A stretch of DNA of 46,429 nucleotides from CALCKU01 sp964534845 (GTDB lineage: Bacteria; Pseudomonadota; Alphaproteobacteria; Caulobacterales; Maricaulaceae). Location: assembly GCA_964534845.1 (NCBI GenBank), contig CAZHPV010000012.1, positions 1 to 46,429 on the forward strand, in the 5' to 3' direction. This document shows positions 1 to 8,252 of the stretch, in pieces (the stretch's first letter is position 1; the number at the start of each line of letters is the position of its first letter). Made by a program: the position numbers and the translations under genes. Under the pieces are notes generated by a model. It was not told where the DNA came from, ran no database searches, and saw nothing but the letters and a program-made list of their open reading frames with translations.

Positions 1-23
1 CTAACCAACTGAGCTAAGGCGGC
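1..23 (-). tRNA. tRNA gene, 5' portion only (cut by window start)
   Basis: Read on the minus strand from base 23, the sequence is a tRNA 5' half: a seven-base acceptor strand GCCGCCT, TA at positions 8-9, then the D-arm GCTCAGTTGGTTAG. The anticodon, T-arm and 3' end lie beyond the window, so the isotype cannot be read. It lies downstream of folK on the same strand. Confidence 0.8.
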
Positions 24-120
24 ATTTCTAATGGGGCGTCCTATAGCATGGGGCTCCCTGCTTCAAGAGGTCTTTAATAAAAATTTTGACAAATTGACGG
101 CTTGCCCAGCGATTGAATAG

Positions 121-633
121 CTATAGCGGCCCACGCCAATGCATGGGAGCGACATCTGCAAGCGGCAATCTGGCGATAAAATCGCTTATGTGCTGATCGG
201 AATGGGGGTCCCGCCAATTCGGGGCGATTTCATATAAAGGAAATAGGACGAAGCCTCGCGCTAACATACGTGGATGAGGAATCTGCAAATGTGCTGAGGA
301 CTCGATTTGCCCGTTAAAATCCAGCAAATCCAGATCAAGAGCACGGGCGGCATTTCTTACGCCGTCCCGCTTGCGGCCAAACTCCGCTTCAACGGTATGC
401 AAGAGCGCTAATAAATCACGCGCCGCGCCTGCATAGGTAAGTTTGGCACAGGCATTAATATAATTGGGCTGACCGCTCCCCGCTGGCCAGGCCGGGCTCT
501 CCCATAAGCTTGACACAGATTGAACGCTCACGCCTTTTTGGTGCAAGCTGTCCAAAGCCCTGCGAAAACTTATCTTTGGATTAGACAGGTTCGCCCCAAG
601 CGCTATATAAATATCTGTATATTTTTTAGACAT
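121..633 (-). CDS. folK: 2-amino-4-hydroxy-6-hydroxymethyldihydropteridine pyrophosphokinase
   Basis: HPPK transfers pyrophosphate from ATP to 6-hydroxymethyl-7,8-dihydropterin in cytosolic folate synthesis. The 170-residue product starts with the family pattern IALGANL, has the Mg-binding signature RALDLDLL (residues 97-104, Asp100 and Asp102) and the PHPR...GFVLFPL substrate loop at 119-133. The length is normal for a single-domain HPPK with no FolB or FolP fusion. I start at the ATG at 633. A TTG two codons upstream (639) is in frame, but neither has a clear Shine-Dalgarno sequence. Only 26 bp separate it from the divergent NYN gene, so their promoters must overlap or lie inside the genes. 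Confidence 0.93.
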   Translation of the reverse strand: MSKKYTDIYIALGANLSNPKISFRRALDSLHQKGVSVQSVSSLWESPAWPAGSGQPNYINACAKLTYAGAARDLLALLHTVEAEFGRKRDGVRNAARALDLDLLDFNGQIESSAHLQIPHPRMLARGFVLFPLYEIAPNWRDPHSDQHISDFIARLPLADVAPMHWRGPL

Positions 634-659
634 TTTCAAATGATAGATTTTTAAACTTC

Positions 660-1220
660 ATGACCTTTTATCCAAATGAACGTATTGCGCTTTTTATTGA
701 TGGTGCCAATCTTTTTTCCACAACCAAAGCTGTAGACATTGATATTGACTATAAAAAAATGCTCAATCTGTTTGCGGCCAAAGGCCGCTTAATTACGGCT
801 AATTATTATACCGCTATTACTGAGCGTCCGGATTTTTCCGCTTTACAGCCCCTTCTCGACTGGCTGGATTATAATGGCTATCAGGTAATCACCAAACCTG
901 CCAAAGAGGTAACCGACCGTGAGGGGCGACGCAAACTCAAAGGCAATATGGATATTGAAATCACAATCGATATGTTAAAGCTTGCCCCGCATATCGATCA
1001 TATGATCCTTTTTTCAGGAGACGGAGATTTCCGCGCCGTTCTCGAAGCGGTACAAAAACAGGGTGTGCGCGTGACGGTTATATCAACACGCCAAGCAAAG
1101 CCACCCGTTCTGGCCGATGAACTTAGAAGACAATGCAATCATTTTATTGATATCATTGATTTGGAAAAAAGCATTACCCGCGACGAAAATGACGACAATC
1201 TTCACGATGATTTTGATTAA
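660..1220 (+). CDS. NYN domain (LabA/DUF88 family) putative ribonuclease
   Basis: This 186-residue protein has the NYN (PIN-like) fold of the LabA/DUF88 family, whose members are metal-dependent RNases or of unknown role. The acidic active-site residues can be placed: Asp14 in FIDGANL, Asp98 in KGNMDIEITIDML, and Asp121/Asp123 in FSGDGDF. It consists of the NYN domain plus a short acidic tail rich in Asp and Asn, with no OST-HTH/LOTUS domain. The uracil-DNA glycosylase gene follows after 9 bp, so the two are probably co-transcribed. The same pair occurs near smpB-dapA in other alphaproteobacteria. The RNA substrate is unknown. Confidence 0.85.
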   Translation: MTFYPNERIALFIDGANLFSTTKAVDIDIDYKKMLNLFAAKGRLITANYYTAITERPDFSALQPLLDWLDYNGYQVITKPAKEVTDREGRRKLKGNMDIEITIDMLKLAPHIDHMILFSGDGDFRAVLEAVQKQGVRVTVISTRQAKPPVLADELRRQCNHFIDIIDLEKSITRDENDDNLHDDFD

Positions 1221-1229
1221 GGCCATAGG

Positions 1230-1889
1230 ATGAGCCGTTCAGTCCCTCCCCTTTTTACCGAACCAGATAGAGAGTGTAATTTATGCCCCCGGTTACATAA
1301 CTTTCTGGCAGACCTTCGAAAATCACATCCGGATTATCATAATGCGCCTGTTCCGAGTTTCGGAGACGCGACCCCTGAACTCCTGATTATCGGGCTGGCA
1401 CCGGGCATGCACGGCGCCAACCGTACCGGACGGCCGTTTACCGGGGACTGGGCGGGCGATCTTCTTTACAAAGCGCTTGATAAATACGGATTTTCAGAGG
1501 GCACTTATGGGCAGTCCATTGATGACGGGCTTGTGTTGAAATCAGCCCAGATAACAAATGCCGTAAGGTGTCTGCCGCCACAGAACAAACCGATCGGCTC
1601 TGAAGCGGCCGCCTGCCGCCCCTTTTTGACAGATCAAATCCAAAGCCTTACCTCTTTAAAAACCCTTTTGACCCTTGGCAAAATAAGTCATGACAATACC
1701 GTCCGGGCGCTGGGTTTAAAACTTAAAGATTATAGTTTTGGACATCATAAAATATATGATTTGCCAAACGGGCTTAGGCTTTATTCAAGTTATCATTGCT
1801 CTCGCTACAACACGAATACTAAACGTCTGACAGAGCCGATGTTTTTTGACATATTTTCCGATATTCAGGCTTATCTATCCGGAAACTAA
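1230..1889 (+). CDS. Family 5 uracil-DNA glycosylase (UdgB-like, Fe-S)
   Basis: A base-excision repair glycosylase that removes uracil, and in characterised family-5 members also hypoxanthine or xanthine, from DNA. The family motif GLAPGMHGANRTG (residues 55-67) carries no catalytic Asp/Asn at the usual family-1 position, as expected for family 5. Four cysteines fit the Fe-S cluster: Cys16, Cys19, Cys114 and Cys129. The C-terminal motif HCSRYNTNT (189-197) matches the H-[PC]-S-x-x-N DNA-binding loop. The 219-residue length is typical. It lies 9 bp downstream of the NYN gene and converges on smpB with a 22-bp gap. Confidence 0.88.
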   Translation: MSRSVPPLFTEPDRECNLCPRLHNFLADLRKSHPDYHNAPVPSFGDATPELLIIGLAPGMHGANRTGRPFTGDWAGDLLYKALDKYGFSEGTYGQSIDDGLVLKSAQITNAVRCLPPQNKPIGSEAAACRPFLTDQIQSLTSLKTLLTLGKISHDNTVRALGLKLKDYSFGHHKIYDLPNGLRLYSSYHCSRYNTNTKRLTEPMFFDIFSDIQAYLSGN

Positions 1890-1911
1890 AATGGCTCCCC
1901 TCTGAGTAGAG

Positions 1912-2388
1912 CTAGCCTTTTTCACGCAGCAGACGCGCTTTCTGCTTTTGCCAATCCCGCTTTTTTTGCGTTTCTCGTTTATCAATCGCCTTCTTCCCTA
2001 CACCCACACCAATCATCAGTTTTACAAGGCCTTTTTGATTGAAATACATTCTCATAGGGACAATTGTACGGCCCTTGCGCTGCGTTTCTCCAATGAGTTT
2101 ATTTATTTCGCGCCGCTTGAGTAACAGCTTTCGCGACCGTGTCGGCAAATGGTTGAACTGGCTAGCAGGCGCATAAATCGGAATATTGGCATTTATCAAA
2201 AAAAGCTCATCGCCCTCAATGGCCGCATAGCTCTCGGCAATATTGGCGCGACCTTCCCGTAAGGCTTTGACTTCTGTTCCCACAAGCATGATGCCAACTT
2301 CGAAACTGTCTTCTATTGCATAATCAAAACGGGCGCGCCTGTTCTCGGCAATTGTTTTGCCCGTGGTCCCTTGTTTCGTCTTGGCCAC
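1912..2388 (-). CDS. smpB: SsrA-binding protein SmpB
   Basis: SmpB binds the tRNA-like end of tmRNA and delivers it to stalled ribosomes for trans-translation. At 158 residues it has the OB-fold core (ENRRARFDYAIEDSFEVG, the GTEVKALREGRANIAESYA region) and a basic C-terminal tail ending RLLREKG that becomes helical in the mRNA channel. Translation starts at GTG, 4 bp after the dapA stop, so it is the second gene of a dapA-smpB operon, an arrangement common in alphaproteobacteria. tmRNA itself is not in this window. Confidence 0.96.
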   Translation of the reverse strand: MAKTKQGTTGKTIAENRRARFDYAIEDSFEVGIMLVGTEVKALREGRANIAESYAAIEGDELFLINANIPIYAPASQFNHLPTRSRKLLLKRREINKLIGETQRKGRTIVPMRMYFNQKGLVKLMIGVGVGKKAIDKRETQKKRDWQKQKARLLREKG

Positions 2389-2392
2389 AACC

Positions 2393-3268
2393 CTAAACCG
2401 GAACTCCGGCGCGCTTCATGGCGGACTTTACGACTGTCTTGGTTTCAGAACGGCACTCTGTTATGGGCAGTCTGACATCCGCAGTCATTTTACCCAAGAC
2501 ACTTAATGCATATTTTGTCGGAGCAGGACTAGGGTCTAAAAACACATCCTTATGCAAACGATCCAATTTTGTGTTTAGCTTTGCGGCCTTGACATAATCT
2601 TTTGCTAGCAAAGCTTCATGTAAATCAGCATAGGCCCGCGGGGCAATATTTGAACCCACTGAAATAGCGCCCACGCCTCCGTGTAAAGCATGACCCAGCG
2701 AAGTCGGATCATCACCCGAGAGCTGGATAAAATCCTCCCCGCACAAATCCGTCAGGGTCACAACCCGGGAAATATCACCGGTCGCATCTTTACAGCCAAT
2801 GACAGTGGGTAATTTAGACAACCTTCCCATGGTTTCGTCTGTGATATCAATAATACTACGTGAAGGCACATTATAAACAATGATCGGAATATCAACAGAA
2901 TCAGCAATCGCCTTGAAGTGTTGATAAATGCCTTCCTGACTGGGCTTATTATAATATGGGGTAACGACCAGAGCGGCATCGGCTCCCAGCGCCTTTGCGT
3001 GGCGAGAATATTCTATAGACACCCGCGTCTCATTAGACCCGGCACCCGCAATAACGGGGACGCGGCCATTGGCAACCTCGATGCAAAGTTCAATGACGCG
3101 CCTGTGCTCGTTATCGCTTAATGTCGGTGACTCGCCTGTTGTCCCACAGGGCACAAGCCCGTGCGTACCGTTTTCCAACTGCCACTCAATAAAATCCTGG
3201 AAGCCTTGCTCGTCAATCTCTCCGTTCTTAAACGGCGTTACGAGAGCTGTAATCGAGCCTTTAATCAT
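2393..3268 (-). CDS. dapA: 4-hydroxy-tetrahydrodipicolinate synthase
   Basis: DapA condenses pyruvate with aspartate semialdehyde, the first committed step to diaminopimelate and lysine, feeding peptidoglycan. The 291-residue TIM barrel shows GTTGESPTL (substrate loop), VYNVPSR (catalytic Tyr) and the Schiff-base lysine in IGCKDATGD. The ATG at 3268 is preceded by AGGA about 9 bp upstream. It leads an operon with smpB and is divergent from the lytic transglycosylase gene, with about 116 bp between starts. Confidence 0.96.
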   Translation of the reverse strand: MIKGSITALVTPFKNGEIDEQGFQDFIEWQLENGTHGLVPCGTTGESPTLSDNEHRRVIELCIEVANGRVPVIAGAGSNETRVSIEYSRHAKALGADAALVVTPYYNKPSQEGIYQHFKAIADSVDIPIIVYNVPSRSIIDITDETMGRLSKLPTVIGCKDATGDISRVVTLTDLCGEDFIQLSGDDPTSLGHALHGGVGAISVGSNIAPRAYADLHEALLAKDYVKAAKLNTKLDRLHKDVFLDPSPAPTKYALSVLGKMTADVRLPITECRSETKTVVKSAMKRAGVPV

Positions 3269-3384
3269 GTGCTAACATCCTGTACCGAATCTCTTTATGT
3301 CTGAATCGAATGATTTCTATGTTCCTTGTCGCGCCTATAACTTTCTTTTCTTGCTCCGCGCAAGACAAGTATTAGTGTAAAATC

Positions 3385-5496
3385 ATGAAATTAAACCGAT
3401 TCATAGCATTTATTGCTCCAAGCTCTTGGCGCACCCACGCGACGGAGCCCCAATTGTCGTTACATAAACGAAATTTAATCCTATCATTTCTAACCATATT
3501 GTCTTTAATTTTGGCAAATATGGCAAGTGCCTATGCCTTAATCCCGACACCGCGTCTAAAACCCCAAGCCCCGAATTATTCCAACCATCTTAGCGACAGT
3601 GATGCGCGCTTGTTTAAATCAGCATTAAGAGCAGCCAAGGCCCGCAGATGGCAGACACTCGCCAGCAATCGGAACTTGCTTTCTGACCAAACCGCAAAGG
3701 ATACCCTCATCTGGATACGCGCTCAGAGGGATAACAATATTCGCTTTGAAGACGTACGTTACGTAATGCATAATTTGGGCGACTGGCCGCGTATGACATC
3801 GATAAGATCGAAAGCCGAAGCTCGCCTTTTTGATAATCCAAGATCAGCGAATGAAACACTGAATTGGTTTAATGGCCTGGACCCTGTTTCCGGCGAAGGG
3901 CGTGTTGCGCTGGCGCGCGCCTATTTCAAACGCGGCGATGTGCAAAATGGCAAGAAATGGATAAAATCGGCATGGCGATCATCCCGATTGACGCGCGATC
4001 GTCAGAAAAGAGTTTACAGGGAATTCAAATCCCACTTAACCAAGGAAGACCATGATGCGCGCGCAGACTATTTAATCTGGTTAGGCTCTCGTCATTTTTC
4101 CAAGGTCGATGGGCTATTGAGCCTTATGACACCCTCTCAACGGGCTTTAGCAACTGCACGCGTTCGGGTTATAGCCAATAGGCGCGGCATGGACGCGGCC
4201 ATAAATGCCATACCGCGTTCGCTGCGAAGCGATCCGGGGATACTCTTTGCGAGGGCGAATTGGAGACGACGCAAGAAAACAAAAGAATATGCCCTGCCCG
4301 TCTATCTTTCCATGGATACCCCGTCCCTAAACGAAACCGGACGTGAAAAAATCTGGAAAGAAAAAAAGATCATGATCTACTGGCTCATCGGCAAAAAGGA
4401 ATTTTCCGATGCCTATAAGCTGACCTTAAATCATGGCCTAACACAAGGTGCGGAATTTGCAGAGGCAGAATTTCTAGCCGGGTGGCTATCCCTAACAAAG
4501 TTAGGACAAGCACAAAGGGCCGCTGAACATTTTGAAACCTTGCGAAACGGCGTGACATTTCCTGTTTCGCTTGCCCGGGCTAATTATTGGAAAGCCAAAG
4601 CCCTAGAGCGTCTGGGCGGCGGAGATGCAAGGACTTATTATTCCTATGCGGCCCAGTACCAAAATACCTTTTACGGACAATTGGCGGGCAATGAATTGGA
4701 CGGACAATTTTCAACCATAAGCCTCGCACCTGAGATCACAAATATAAATCAAGTATCGGCGTTCGAGTCAGATCCGCGTATCAGAGCGATGCATTTATTG
4801 GGCGAAGCTCAAAATGAGACCTATTTCACCCAGTTCTCGTTTCATATGGATGACGAGGTGAGCAGTCTCGCCCACCTTTCGCTATTATCACAACTGGGTC
4901 GTACTTATGGGTTTTTGCGTCCATCTGTAAGAGCGGCAAAACAAGCCTCTCGCTTTCAATCCATGCTGACGCAATCGGGCTATCCCGTAATTGAGACAAT
5001 TAATGCCTTGCCGGCAAGTTATGACCGCCCTTTTGTTTTTGCCATTGCCCGGCAGGAAAGCGAATTTAATAATCAAGCCGTCAGTTCCGCCAAGGCCTAT
5101 GGAATGATGCAAATGATAAATAGTACCGCGCGCGCCACCGCTAGACGTCACCGGATACCCTATAGCCGCGCACGCTTGACGACTGACATCGATTATAGCG
5201 CCAAATTAGGGGCCTTGCATTTGCAAGACCTCTTAAAGGATTTCAAAGGGTCCTATATAATGGCAGCGGCAGGCTATAATGCTGGCCCGCACCGGGTGAA
5301 AAGATGGGTAAAGGATTTTGGCGACCCACGCACAGGCGCCATTAACGCAGTCGACTGGATCGAGAGTATTCCTTTTACCGAAACTCGGAATTATGTTCAA
5401 CGCGTTATGGAAAACATGCAAGTCTACAAGGCGCGCTTGAACGGCGATCAGCACATAAACCAGATTTACACAGATATTACGAGCGGGCGGCCTTGA
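3385..5496 (+). CDS. Soluble lytic murein transglycosylase (Slt family)
   Basis: A periplasmic enzyme that cleaves the MurNAc-GlcNAc bond of peptidoglycan to give 1,6-anhydro ends. The 703-residue protein has a long positively charged N-region, then a hydrophobic segment at about residues 30-48 ending in ASAYA, consistent with a signal peptide. A long alpha-helical TPR-like superhelical U-domain follows, then a C-terminal SLT catalytic domain. The catalytic Glu558 lies in ARQESEF, followed by AYGMMQM and YNAGPHRV, all typical of Slt70-type enzymes. It is divergent from dapA and followed by a hairpin terminator. Confidence 0.92.
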   Translation: MKLNRFIAFIAPSSWRTHATEPQLSLHKRNLILSFLTILSLILANMASAYALIPTPRLKPQAPNYSNHLSDSDARLFKSALRAAKARRWQTLASNRNLLSDQTAKDTLIWIRAQRDNNIRFEDVRYVMHNLGDWPRMTSIRSKAEARLFDNPRSANETLNWFNGLDPVSGEGRVALARAYFKRGDVQNGKKWIKSAWRSSRLTRDRQKRVYREFKSHLTKEDHDARADYLIWLGSRHFSKVDGLLSLMTPSQRALATARVRVIANRRGMDAAINAIPRSLRSDPGILFARANWRRRKKTKEYALPVYLSMDTPSLNETGREKIWKEKKIMIYWLIGKKEFSDAYKLTLNHGLTQGAEFAEAEFLAGWLSLTKLGQAQRAAEHFETLRNGVTFPVSLARANYWKAKALERLGGGDARTYYSYAAQYQNTFYGQLAGNELDGQFSTISLAPEITNINQVSAFESDPRIRAMHLLGEAQNETYFTQFSFHMDDEVSSLAHLSLLSQLGRTYGFLRPSVRAAKQASRFQSMLTQSGYPVIETINALPASYDRPFVFAIARQESEFNNQAVSSAKAYGMMQMINSTARATARRHRIPYSRARLTTDIDYSAKLGALHLQDLLKDFKGSYIMAAAGYNAGPHRVKRWVKDFGDPRTGAINAVDWIESIPFTETRNYVQRVMENMQVYKARLNGDQHINQIYTDITSGRP

Positions 5497-5516
5497 TAGT
5501 TAACGCTCAGGCCATT

Positions 5517-5544
5517 TTATCCCCGATTGTGGATAAGATTTTTT
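5517..5544 (+). terminator. Hairpin with T-run downstream of the lytic transglycosylase
   Basis: TTATCC (5517-5522) pairs with GGATAA (5531-5536) across an 8-base loop, followed by a run of six Ts at 5539-5544. This looks like an intrinsic terminator between the transglycosylase and dnaB. The same bases contain a consensus DnaA box, listed separately, so the palindrome could have a second role. Confidence 0.6.
5528..5536 (-). promoter_or_regulatory. Consensus DnaA box upstream of dnaB
   Basis: Read on the minus strand this nonamer is TTATCCACA, an exact match to the consensus DnaA box. A near-match in the opposite orientation, TTATCCCCG, lies at 5517-5525, so the two form an inverted pair 64 bp before the dnaB start. 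Binding is inferred from sequence only. Confidence 0.5.
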
Positions 5545-5599
5545 ATAAAAACTAATTTTGAGTAATAGCTAAATCTGACAAATAGTGTAGACCTGTCTC

Positions 5600-7090
5600 A
5601 TGGTTCTCATTCCGGATAATGACTCAGGCCTTGAGCCCGCTTTGGAGGCGATTCCGCACTCAGTGGAAGCTGAACAAGCCCTGATTGGCGCGCTCCTCTA
5701 TGATAATGAGGTCTATCACCGTATTAGCGGACTGGTACAAGCCAAACATTTTTACGATCCCATCCATATCCGTATATTCGAGAGTATTTCCTCTCTAATA
5801 GAACATGGAAAACTCGCCGATGCGATTGTTCTTAAAAACCGGTTCTCTCAAGACGAAACCTTAATTGATATTGGCGGCGTTGAATATCTTGCTTATCTGC
5901 TGGATAATGCCCCAACGGCAAGTGCGGCACCTGAATATGCCAAGATGATTTTTGACTTGGCCTTGCGGCGTGATCTTATCCGCTTAGGTCAGGAAATCGA
6001 GAAACGCGCAAATGATCCTGATAGCGACCAAGATGCGCAGGCCCAAATCTCTGAGGCCGAAAGCCTGCTGTTTAATCTCGCTGAAATAGGCGGCACACAG
6101 ACCGGTTTTGAGAGCTTTGAGACGGCTCTTATAAAATCCATAAATATGGCCTCGGCAGCCTATTCACGAGACGGCGGTTTGTCGGGAATGTCAACGGGGC
6201 TGGCTGATATGGACCGCCTCCTTGGCGGAATGCACCGTTCAGATCTTATTATACTCGCCGGGCGCCCATCAATGGGAAAGACAGCACTAGCAACCAATAT
6301 TGCGTTTCATGTTGCCAAACATTTTAAGCAGGAAAAAGATGGCAATGGTAATTTGAAAACTGTCAATGGCGGTGTTGTCGGCTTCTTTAGCTTAGAGATG
6401 TCGTCCGAACAGCTTGCCACACGTCTCTTGGCCGAACAGTCCCGTGTACCGTCCAACAAAATCAGACGCGGCGAAATTAATGCCGAACAATATGAACATA
6501 TTCGGGATAGCGCAGATGAAATTAGCCGCATACCTTTATATATTGACGATACGGGCGGGCTTAGTATTGGCGCCTTATCGGCTCGGGCGCGCCGGTTAAA
6601 ACGTATGATGGGGCTCGACATGATTGTCGTGGACTATCTACAGCTCTTAACGGGTGGCAGCGCTGTTAAATCGTCTGATGGCCGTGTTCAGGAAGTCAGC
6701 GCGATAACGCAGGGCTTGAAAGCGCTCGCTAAAGAGCTTGACATTCCTATACTCGCCCTCGCGCAACTATCTCGGCAGGTCGAGCAGCGCGATGACAAAC
6801 GCCCTCAACTCTCTGATTTGCGCGAGTCAGGCTCGATTGAGCAGGACGCGGATGTTGTTATGTTTGTCTTCCGGGAGGAATATTACAAATCCAGAACCGA
6901 ACCGACTGAAGGCACGGAAGAACACCTCGCATGGCAGGAAGATATGGAAAAGCTGCACGGTAAGGCAGAGGTCATTGTCGGCAAGCAGAGACACGGCCCT
7001 ATCGGAACAATCAAGTTAGCCTTTACAGCCGAGCTTACGAAATTCGGTAATCTTATGGAAGATGACCGATATGATCATATGGATCACTAG
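5600..7090 (+). CDS. dnaB: Replicative DNA helicase DnaB
   Basis: The hexameric 5'-3' helicase that unwinds the replication fork. The 496-residue protein has the N-terminal DnaB domain beginning IPHSVEAEQALIGALL, a linker, and the RecA-like motor with Walker A GRPSMGKTA (Lys227), Walker B MIVVDYLQLL, and the later LAQLSRQVEQR and SDLRESGSIEQDAD motifs. I see no intein. An extra glycine/asparagine-rich stretch lies after Walker A (about residues 240-255), seen in many alphaproteobacterial homologues. It is followed after 26 bp by alr on the same strand. Confidence 0.97.
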   Translation: MVLIPDNDSGLEPALEAIPHSVEAEQALIGALLYDNEVYHRISGLVQAKHFYDPIHIRIFESISSLIEHGKLADAIVLKNRFSQDETLIDIGGVEYLAYLLDNAPTASAAPEYAKMIFDLALRRDLIRLGQEIEKRANDPDSDQDAQAQISEAESLLFNLAEIGGTQTGFESFETALIKSINMASAAYSRDGGLSGMSTGLADMDRLLGGMHRSDLIILAGRPSMGKTALATNIAFHVAKHFKQEKDGNGNLKTVNGGVVGFFSLEMSSEQLATRLLAEQSRVPSNKIRRGEINAEQYEHIRDSADEISRIPLYIDDTGGLSIGALSARARRLKRMMGLDMIVVDYLQLLTGGSAVKSSDGRVQEVSAITQGLKALAKELDIPILALAQLSRQVEQRDDKRPQLSDLRESGSIEQDADVVMFVFREEYYKSRTEPTEGTEEHLAWQEDMEKLHGKAEVIVGKQRHGPIGTIKLAFTAELTKFGNLMEDDRYDHMDH

Positions 7091-7116
7091 GCCCCGTCTG
7101 CTATAGTTACATCAAC

Positions 7117-8241
7117 ATGTCTGCAAACTTTTCCAAATATAGCACGCGCCCGACCCTGCGCATTGATTTGTCCGCCTTGCGTGCAAATTATGACATCTTG
7201 AAAAAGCGTGTGGGCAAGACAACAATCGGAGCCAGTGTAAAAGCCGATGCGTATGGCTTGGGGATTAAGCCCGTTGCCCGTTCCTTATACGGGGCTGGAT
7301 GTCGCGTATTTTTTGTCGCGACTGCAGGCGAAGGAAAACTCCTGCGCGAAGCTGTGGGTGACTCGCCAAGCATTTATGTTCTAAACGGTCCGGGCTCTAA
7401 GGATTTACGTCTGTATTTTGGCGCTGACTTAAAACCCGTTATTAATTCACTTGAGCAAGCCCGGTTGTGGAGCGAAGCCGCGGCGCCTGTAGGATCACCG
7501 CCTTTCGCGGCCATTCACATAGATACCGGCATGAACCGGCTTGGTCTGTCGACTACAGAAATGACGCAACTTTCGAGAAACAAGCCTTTGTTCGAGAGCT
7601 TGAATACCGACCTCATTATGAGCCATCTCGCCTGCGCCCCCGATGCCACCCACGCCATGAACGCTGACCAATTAAACAAATTTCGTCAAATGTCGTCACG
7701 CTTCCCGATCAAGCCCCTTAGTCTTGCAAATTCCGCCGGACTTTTTTTGGGCAAAGCTTATCATTTCAATATGGTACGTCCGGGCATAGCCCTTTACGGC
7801 GGCAAAGCGACGCTAAACCCGAGCCAAGAAAACACAAAGTCTGTAGTAGAACTTCTCGCCCCTATCCTCCAGATACGCGATATTAAGAAGGGCGAAACGA
7901 TCGGATATAATGCCAGCTTTACCGCCTCGAAAGATATGAAAGCCGTTGTCGTCGGGGCAGGATATGCAGACGGCGTCCCCGTGGCTTCGAGCAGTCACGC
8001 GCAAAAAGCCAAGGGCCACGCCCGGTTACATGAAACCGACATTCCAATCGTGGGCCGTGTGAGTATGGATTTGACTATTCTGGATATCTCTAAAGTCAAA
8101 AAACCTGTTTCAACAGGCGAACATGTTATTTTTCGGGGCGACCACCTCGAGCGCGATGCCGAGGAAAACGGGACTCTAAATTACGAACTGCTTGTAAGGC
8201 TTGGTCAGCGATGTCGCCGCGAATATATCGTGGATAGCTAA
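7117..8241 (+). CDS. alr: Alanine racemase
   Basis: A PLP enzyme that interconverts L- and D-alanine for peptidoglycan. The 374-residue protein carries the cofactor motif VKADAYGLG with catalytic Lys42, the MNRLGLS and NSAG segments of the barrel, and the second-domain motifs GYNASF, GYADGVP and GRVSMD. It follows dnaB by 26 bp, a common dnaB-alr pair in alphaproteobacteria that is often followed by radA, which is absent here. The next gene converges from the minus strand. Whether it is biosynthetic (Alr) or catabolic (DadX) cannot be told from sequence; its location favours the biosynthetic role. Confidence 0.94.
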   Translation: MSANFSKYSTRPTLRIDLSALRANYDILKKRVGKTTIGASVKADAYGLGIKPVARSLYGAGCRVFFVATAGEGKLLREAVGDSPSIYVLNGPGSKDLRLYFGADLKPVINSLEQARLWSEAAAPVGSPPFAAIHIDTGMNRLGLSTTEMTQLSRNKPLFESLNTDLIMSHLACAPDATHAMNADQLNKFRQMSSRFPIKPLSLANSAGLFLGKAYHFNMVRPGIALYGGKATLNPSQENTKSVVELLAPILQIRDIKKGETIGYNASFTASKDMKAVVVGAGYADGVPVASSSHAQKAKGHARLHETDIPIVGRVSMDLTILDISKVKKPVSTGEHVIFRGDHLERDAEENGTLNYELLVRLGQRCRREYIVDS

Positions 8242-8252
8242 ATGCGTCATCT

